DNA from: Sipunculus nudus
Taxonomy: Eukaryota; Annelida; Sipuncula; Golfingiida; Sipunculidae
Length of the DNA stretch: 64,000 nucleotides
Reading direction: 5' to 3'
Assembly (NCBI GenBank): GCA_026874595.1
Contig: CM049318.1
Coordinates: 48,528,456 to 48,592,455 of the forward strand
The number at the start of each line of letters is the position of its first letter. Position 1 is the stretch's first letter. Shown one piece after another: positions 57,895 through 64,000 of the stretch. Below the pieces are notes generated by a model. It was not told where the DNA came from and did not search any database. It saw nothing but the letters and a program-made list of their open reading frames with translations. Made by a program: the position numbers and the translations under genes.

Positions 57895-58195
57895 AGCCTC
57901 CATGTGAGGGTCCCAGTTCTGGAATGCTCCTACAATCATGATGCATTCACTTATTCGGCCCATATTCCCAGGATCATTTGTGACTTTACATTTGTGAATA
58001 TTCCATGCTGACGTTCCTGAATCCGGATTATGTGCCGGATTCCACCAAAATCTAATTGATTCATCATTAGTCCACTCCCAAAATGACCTGGATTTTCATA
58101 AAATTCCGTTCATGATTGCGTGAGTTATGTTGTGGTCAGACGCAAACACTCACGAACGGGGAAGAACTCATACCCTACTGGCGGAGGCAAAAAGG
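57895..58195 (+). mobile_element. Dispersed TIR repeat 'R', copy 4
   Basis: Shares with 6000 and 7425 the segments CATTCACTTATTCGGCCCAT, GTGAATATTCCATGCTGACG, CGGATTATGTGCCGGATTCC and TTCATGATTGCGTGAGTTAT, ending CTGGCGGAGGCAAA. Its start is CAAGCCTCC rather than the GCATTCTAAGG form. Confidence 0.65.
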
Positions 58196-58199
58196 TTCA

Positions 58200-59217
58200 T
58201 GTTGACCAATCTATAGAGACAGAAGTATACGCATGATAGACTGACAATAATTTCCTTACATTTTACGGAATCCCAGTAGGGTGTTAAACGACGGATTAAG
58301 TTAACTATGAGCACTCACAACGCTGCAAACAATCGAATAACAATCCCTAGACATCTTTGTTTATGATGGAAGTGGGAGCACCGTTTTTTAATTGCAGGAC
58401 TTACAGATTAACTGACGACAGTCGGCTGCTATCTAGATCGTACCATATTAAAGATGAAACGTTTATAATAATGAAAAAATAATCACATTCATGTCTCCGG
58501 GCATTTAAGACATTTTTGTTATTTTCTTTAATTACCAGTCTTTACTCTCTTGGACTTTCGTCTTGCTGGAATTTAAAGAACCCGTCTGATGTACCTCCTG
58601 GTACTAGCTGTATTTTCCCTGTGGCTTTTACATTGTTCATTCACCTACGCGTTGTTTTTTTTATACATATCTATTTCCGGTCTTAGTGTCTACAGTCCAA
58701 ATATAGGTGCTTCGGATGTATGCATGTGTGTGCGTGTGTATGACATTCACATTATATGTATGTGATTCCTGGGTTTAATTTGTTTATGTGTGTGATGTAT
58801 ATAAACGGAAATAAACATAAGTAAACCCTAAAATGGAACACGCTATAACAGTTTTTTTATATATTTATAATGATTGATCATCTGTCGGAAGTGGAAGGCA
58901 TAACCGTGTTTTTCTGATGGTATGCGCTTTTCAGTTTTTTTTTCAGTTTTTTTACAGTATCACGAGTAACCATTAACAAACTTCCGCTTGCAACAAGTTA
59001 AAAAAGTTTGTTTAAATCATGGCGCGCTTACGAGGATCTTTAGGGGATTACGTTTCATTAATATATTGAGATAAGAATGTGCTAATGCTGCCCGAATCAT
59101 TTACTACCAAAGACACGACCGGATATATTTTATATCCCCGGGGCGGGGGGCAGTCAGCCCTTACAAGGAAGCTTTGGTTAGGGGATGTCCCCCTTCCACG
59201 ATGTAGCCTTCCTTTTA
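58200..59217. other. No recognisable gene
   Basis: AT-rich with TGTGTG-type runs near 58720-58800. No supported frame. Confidence 0.5.
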
Positions 59218-59452
59218 TTGATATAAACTCATTTATATTACATAAATTGTACAACTGGTTATACTATAACTAATGCAAGCCACTATCCATGGGTAAGATG
59301 GTGGCGTTTGGTAGTCTGCAGGGGTGGAGGACCCACAGAAAACCACCGACTTTGGACGGGCAATTACGACCCACTCTCATAGCCAGGCCTGGGATCGAAC
59401 CCCGGGTCGCCAGCGGAGAGAGCCGACCGTTTTACCACTCGACCAGGCCTGA
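59218..59452 (-). mobile_element. tRNA-derived SINE, family B, best copy
   Basis: On the minus strand the head (59452 downwards) reads CAGGCCTGGTCGAGTGGTAA, containing the A-box region, and GGGGTTCGATCCC, a good B box. It continues through CTATGAGAGTGGGTCGTAAT and a CCTCCACCCCTGCAGACTAC segment to a TGTACAATTTATGTAATATA-like tail. The head is the most complete of the four family-B copies. Confidence 0.75.
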
Positions 59453-60063
59453 ATAAGAATTCCTTTAATCCATGTTGTAAAACGGCCGTACTTTCTTATA
59501 TTTGAGGCTTATAATATGAACCTTCTTCAAAGAAAAACATACATATTTCAGTTCACTGGACACAATATCTTTATTTTGGACGTGATTGACAAAAGGATGC
59601 AAATGGATTCATCAGAAACTGTAGAGACATGAGAGTAACATTTAAAAAATGGATGAACAGGAACCAGTTTGGTCCAAAAAGTTCATACTATATAGAATGT
59701 GTTGACCTGTCAACAATTGATCAGAAGTTAAGTTTTTACTGACCCATATTGAGTCGTTTGTAGAAAATGGGCCTAGGTTTATATTTAATATATTGTTTCA
59801 GTTCATGGTGGCCCAATTATCAAGACCCACATGTAGATGATAAGCAGAATGCGGGTGCTAATAACTGGCTGGCTGCGCAACCCTCACCATGAGGCTTGTC
59901 ACTCCGAGTTGGCTTTAATGAGTTTCCATTGATGCTCTCTTACTGGATGTGAAATAAATATTTTTTCATCGTCCATATCTCAAATATGTTCACACATACA
60001 TTAGTATATTTTCCTCAGGGGGAATTTATTGTTGGCATGCATCCAATTTATAATACCAGCATA
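59453..60063. other. No recognisable gene
   Basis: Unassigned sequence between the SINE and the TIR element. Confidence 0.5.
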
Positions 60064-60068
60064 CTTGG

Positions 60069-61481
60069 CAGGGGCGTATTCATAGGGGGACGCAAAGGGG
60101 CGTGCCCCCCTAAAATTCTGCTAACACTTATACCAGTCAACTACTGGCAAGTGTTATGTTTGTTAACTCAAATTTACTTTATGTTCGATTATTTGAGTAT
60201 ACACACACATAGATAAAATATGGCGTTTTCAGTAAATACATATTTTCATGTTTCTCTGTGCACGGTTATGGTAATGTTATTCCCATATGGAATAGAAAGA
60301 AGAAAAACAAGAAAGATCTTGTATGTAATGTAAATATAGATATATGAATCTGATATAATTATGTATATTTATTATCAGTTCTAAAGGTTCCTATTGACCT
60401 AAAGTGAAACTATAGTTTTGTTGTATTTGTTGAAATTTTGTAAAGAAAGAACAAAAGATAAGCAAGATATTGTCTGTAATGTAAATGTAAAGAGTGTCAG
60501 ACTTTGAAAAATTTCTAAAAAGTAACGGGATTATATACTTACACATTTCTCTCATGTTTTTTTACTATCCCTCTTTTCTATTTTGTTTGTGTGCATGCAG
60601 AAGTGAAGTCTCCAAACCCTATGATTGTTCTATAACATGATGTTGGATGGCCAAAAAACTGTTAAACAATCCATGCAAGCTATTTGTAATTCCACTAGAC
60701 GCTTGCTATGCCTCATTTTTACAATTTACCCTGGAATACACCAAGAGACTATATGAAAGCTTCCGGTTTCTTGATTCTGGGGTAATTAAAATCACCTCTA
60801 AATACCCAGCTACTGTCACTTCAGCTAGATGGCCCGGCTTTATGTCTGAAAGCTGCATTTTCAATAATAATATAAATCTGAAAATGGTATGCAAATAACA
60901 GTCAATGAGTATTTTTTCACTTCTAATATTTCTTGTGTTTATGTACTTTAATAGCCTCAGGTCAGACTATCATTATTTTTTTAACTCCAACTGGCTATAG
61001 TTCGAACTTAATTGCTGCAAAAATAATTTATCTACGAAAACCTATATTACGGAATTCATTATCAGAAGCTCTGCATGAAAAATAGATGTAGTAACCTTTG
61101 ACAGATTCAGTGACATATAATAGTTAATTCGTTTTAGTTCTTTTACATGTGTGTTGACCATCTTCTACTTAAAGATTACAATTAAGTTACAACACTACAC
61201 TTATTAATGTATGTATTTTTTCTGTTGATCAAATTATGCATTATATATAGATGAGGGTCCCACGGTTAACATAATAAACAATTTGAACTAGATACCTTGC
61301 AAAATTACATATAATAATCATTATAATTATGCACGAACTAACAATATTTGATATGTTAAGGAGGAGACAATATAACAGCCACGCAGTGCCTTCAAACAAG
61401 TTTAAATATGCTTGCTTCCTACTGATAGGGCTTTGTGAAATATCAATATAATTTAAAAAATGATTTATTAATATATATATA

Positions 61482-61548
<67 letters not shown>

Positions 61549-61627
61549 TCTAAAAGACGCAGAACAGCCAACTTTCCCGACTTTAGGCCTGTGCCCCCTC
61601 TATTTTCAAATCCTGGATACGCCACTG
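60069..61627. mobile_element. 1559-bp TIR element with CTTGG target duplication
   Basis: Left end CAGGGGCGTATTCATAG and right end (other strand) CAGTGGCGTATCCAGGATTT are inverted. The flanks CTTGG (60064-60068) and CTTGG (61628-61632) match exactly. The interior is AT-rich, holds a long (AT)n tract at 61468-61541 and has no transposase frame, so it is non-autonomous. Termini of the CAGNGGCG type occur in hAT elements; a 5-bp rather than 8-bp duplication would place it with the hAT5-type group if that assignment is right. The superfamily is uncertain. Confidence 0.75.
61468..61541. repeat. (AT)n microsatellite
   Basis: Long AT run with one TTTA interruption, inside the TIR element. Confidence 0.97.
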
Positions 61628-61632
61628 CTTGG

Positions 61633-64000
61633 ATTAATAGGATATTGGAAAGTATTATGAAAGTGTTATCCTTTTGCTTGTTTTCTTTGGTGATTTTTAT
61701 ACAGGTACATACTGCTGCTGAACTGCTGATAAATCTGCTGTTTTGCCATTTTATTTTTTAACCCATATTCGGGTGAAGTAATATAACTTGAGATCGAATA
61801 TTTGTGTGTTCAAGTCAGTTCTTGTACCATTTTAAGCGGATCATGTACGTAAGATTCTGGTAGTTACAGTTAGGCCCAGTAATAACGTTCAAATTATTGC
61901 TATGTTATTAATTAGTTATGCCTTTTAAATACTTTATTTTTGCTAGTTCTTATAACATATGCGTTCAGTTTTAGTCAGTTCCGATCATTTCCTGCAAAAA
62001 GTCGAACCCGTCTCCCCCAGCTACACTGTAAGTGCCACGATACTGGATACTTTCGCAGCATACATTTATAAATATGCAGTCATGTGGAGAATGGACTGAT
62101 TGATTGTTAGAGACATCTGGTGGCACTTTGGGTATTATTATTTCCAAGACTGGTACCCTGGTTAAATAATCACTTTTAGGATCCAGTCAACAACAACCAC
62201 CAAACGCCATAGAGTGCCAGTCTAGATGACCCCACGCACTGGGCAATAAATAAAACTCGGAAGTCGGAAGTCGGAAGCCTTCGGAAGTCGGAAGCCGTTT
62301 TATTTTTTAGTATAATTTTAAAAATAACGAACAAATCGACAAGTTTTTGTGTTAAAACGGAAGATATAGACACCCTTTTTTATACCAGAAAGTTTCAAAG
62401 ATATATATAAACATATATGAAAATTAAAGCATAATTAATGCGTCGGGAGCCTCTCGGAAGTCATCCTGAAGTGACAGATGATGCTCAAAATGCATAAAAC
62501 TCGGAAGTCAAGCCACAGTATATCAACCGACAACGACACAAAAAGGGTCTTAAGTTGCATCAACCCAAATATTAATTTAGGTAATATTTATATATGTATT
62601 TGAATAAAATCAAAATGTATATGAATAACAAAATAATATATAAATTGATATTGAAATGTAAAACATGAATATAAAATACTATAATAACAAATAAAACAAA
62701 AAGTATAATATAAAACAGATTTGTTTTGGTATTCTCTATTTTATTCATTGAACAAATACATACATGATGCAAAATATAATTACATAATAACAAGTATATT
62801 AAAATGTATACACAATGTGTTAAATAACATATATAGATGACGATACAATTATATATTCATTCAACAGCGATATAATTTGATATTAAATTATATTATATGA
62901 TAAAATATCATATATTATAAAAGTACAATATAATCAATATTCCTAAATTAAGTAAGACAAAGTTATATAAGTCAATATAAATTAATATATGAAATTATTA
63001 AATTGTATATAATATGAGTATTTATATATCCATTCATTTATGTGATAATTTATCCCCTCCACCCAGCGAGTTATTCTAACAAATAAAATGGATAACAGAT
63101 GGCAGAAAAGATTTAAGGTGGCGATTCCTCCTATTAGTTTGTAACTGATTACAATCTATGTAATATTTCATTACGTTACCTTAAGGCACACGCGTTTCCT
63201 TGTTCTTATTGCCTGATCTTTAGTTAGCATAAACATTTTATGAAGCTGTTCTTAAAATGTTTCCAAAACAGAATGTGGCTTTAAAGTGTAAAATTAAAAA
63301 AATGTTCTATGGAATCATATAATAATGTAATATCCTTCCTACATAAATTATTTTGATTAAGCTAAAATTAAAATATAAAGATACTGTTATAATTTATATC
63401 AATGTTTTTGCAACATCACATGCCTTTTTTTTAAATCTTTCACAGTTATATGTAGTTTTATATATTTTTAAATTTTCGAAATATTTTGGAAGTGTTTTTA
63501 TAATGTTTTATGCAAATTGTCTGTGCTATGTTCTAAAAATGTTTCCTGATACGTTGGGTGATCAGTATTCAGCAAGCCTTGGAGAGTTATATGCATTCCA
63601 CATCCATATAAAGCATCCTAATGCATGGATAAAATTTAGTTTAATTTATATTGTATATAGCACCCTAATGGATAAAATAAATTAGTTTTATTATTACAAA
63701 ACTGAATGGACTTTTCTTACGGTTTTACCAGTTTCTGCAAGGATGCGACAGTTTGATACTTTTTTACATTAATATAAAAATTTATACATGTATTTTATCA
63801 AATACTTGAATAGTATTATATATGTAAAATTATTATAATACAAATAAATGTTGTTTAAGTTATACTTAATTTTTTTTATATGATATAATATTTTATTCTA
63901 AAAGAATTATTACACTATTTTGATAAAATTACGAAATTTAAAATGCTTTTATATTTTATTTATAAAAAATAACACTCCATATTAAAATATTACGTCACGA
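61633..64000. other. Very AT-rich terminal region, no recognisable gene
   Basis: From about 62560 the sequence is dominated by A and T. Frames of 73 codons (62572-62793, minus) and 110 codons (63353-63685, plus) reflect composition and encode mostly F, I, Y, L and K; no domain or splice context supports them. At 62259-62297 a CGGAAGT word repeats five times with an inverted element, a small tandem repeat. Confidence 0.5.

Noticed and set aside
63353-63685. 110-codon plus-strand frame in AT-rich DNA
   Set aside because: The residue content (F, I, Y, L, K) follows base composition. No domain, splice site or promoter was recognised, so it was left out as a CDS.

Overview
The window is AT-rich, repeat-dense, intron-bearing animal DNA. 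Short microsatellites, tRNA-derived SINEs, non-LTR retrotransposon relics, foldback/MITE-like elements and long minisatellites fill most of it. The repeat spectrum and the FMRFamide-receptor-like GPCR suggest a lophotrochozoan, most likely a bivalve mollusc. That placement is inference; no single feature proves it.

Only two long reading frames look like real genes. (1) A complete, very young LTR retrotransposon lies at 24756-32404. It has LTRs of 1136 and 1138 bp that differ at about three bases plus one microsatellite step, a 5-bp target duplication (CAGGT), a primer binding site, a polypurine tract and one uninterrupted 1477-codon Gag-Pol. Its pol order is protease, integrase, reverse transcriptase, RNase H, with integrase in front of RT. 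The integrase carries a GPY/F module and the capsid resembles the SCAN domain. This is the architecture of Gmr1-like Ty3/gypsy elements. It has inserted into a 40-bp minisatellite, which flanks it on both sides. (2) A 445-residue class A GPCR with its coding region in one exon lies at 51399-52736. A splice acceptor sits just upstream of the ATG and a poly(A) signal lies downstream. Several signature residues are atypical.

Layout: 1-9.2 kb holds microsatellites, small MITEs, a dispersed TIR repeat (including an inverted pair at 5.4-6.3 kb) and SINE fragments. At 9.85-11.70 kb and, in the opposite orientation, at 19.75-21.13 kb lie two diverged arrays of one composite tandem repeat, several units of which carry a perfect AGGTCAnnnTGACCT palindrome. 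A full-length SINE with a 13-bp target duplication abuts the first array. At 13.5-14.05 kb there is a foldback, at 14.75-16.82 kb a near-identical 1034-bp tandem duplication, and at 18.04-19.45 kb a 64-bp minisatellite organised as a 512-bp higher-order repeat. At 24.13-33.26 kb are the 40-bp minisatellite and the retrotransposon. At 33.4-35.1 kb are nested MITEs and a perfect 35-bp palindrome. A plausible TATA promoter with a short first exon is at 36.54-36.66 kb. LINE relics are at 41.4-43.8 kb and 57.4-57.8 kb. A roughly 4.1-kb, 44-bp minisatellite (46.4-50.5 kb) lies directly upstream of the GPCR. At 54.2-54.6 kb is a long foldback, at 55.85-57.2 kb a diverged tandem duplication, at 60.07-61.63 kb a 1.56-kb TIR element with 5-bp target duplications, and beyond 61.6 kb very AT-rich DNA with nothing recognisable.

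No operons, CRISPR arrays, rRNA genes or convincing functional tRNA genes were seen. All identifications were made by eye from the sequence; no database search was run.
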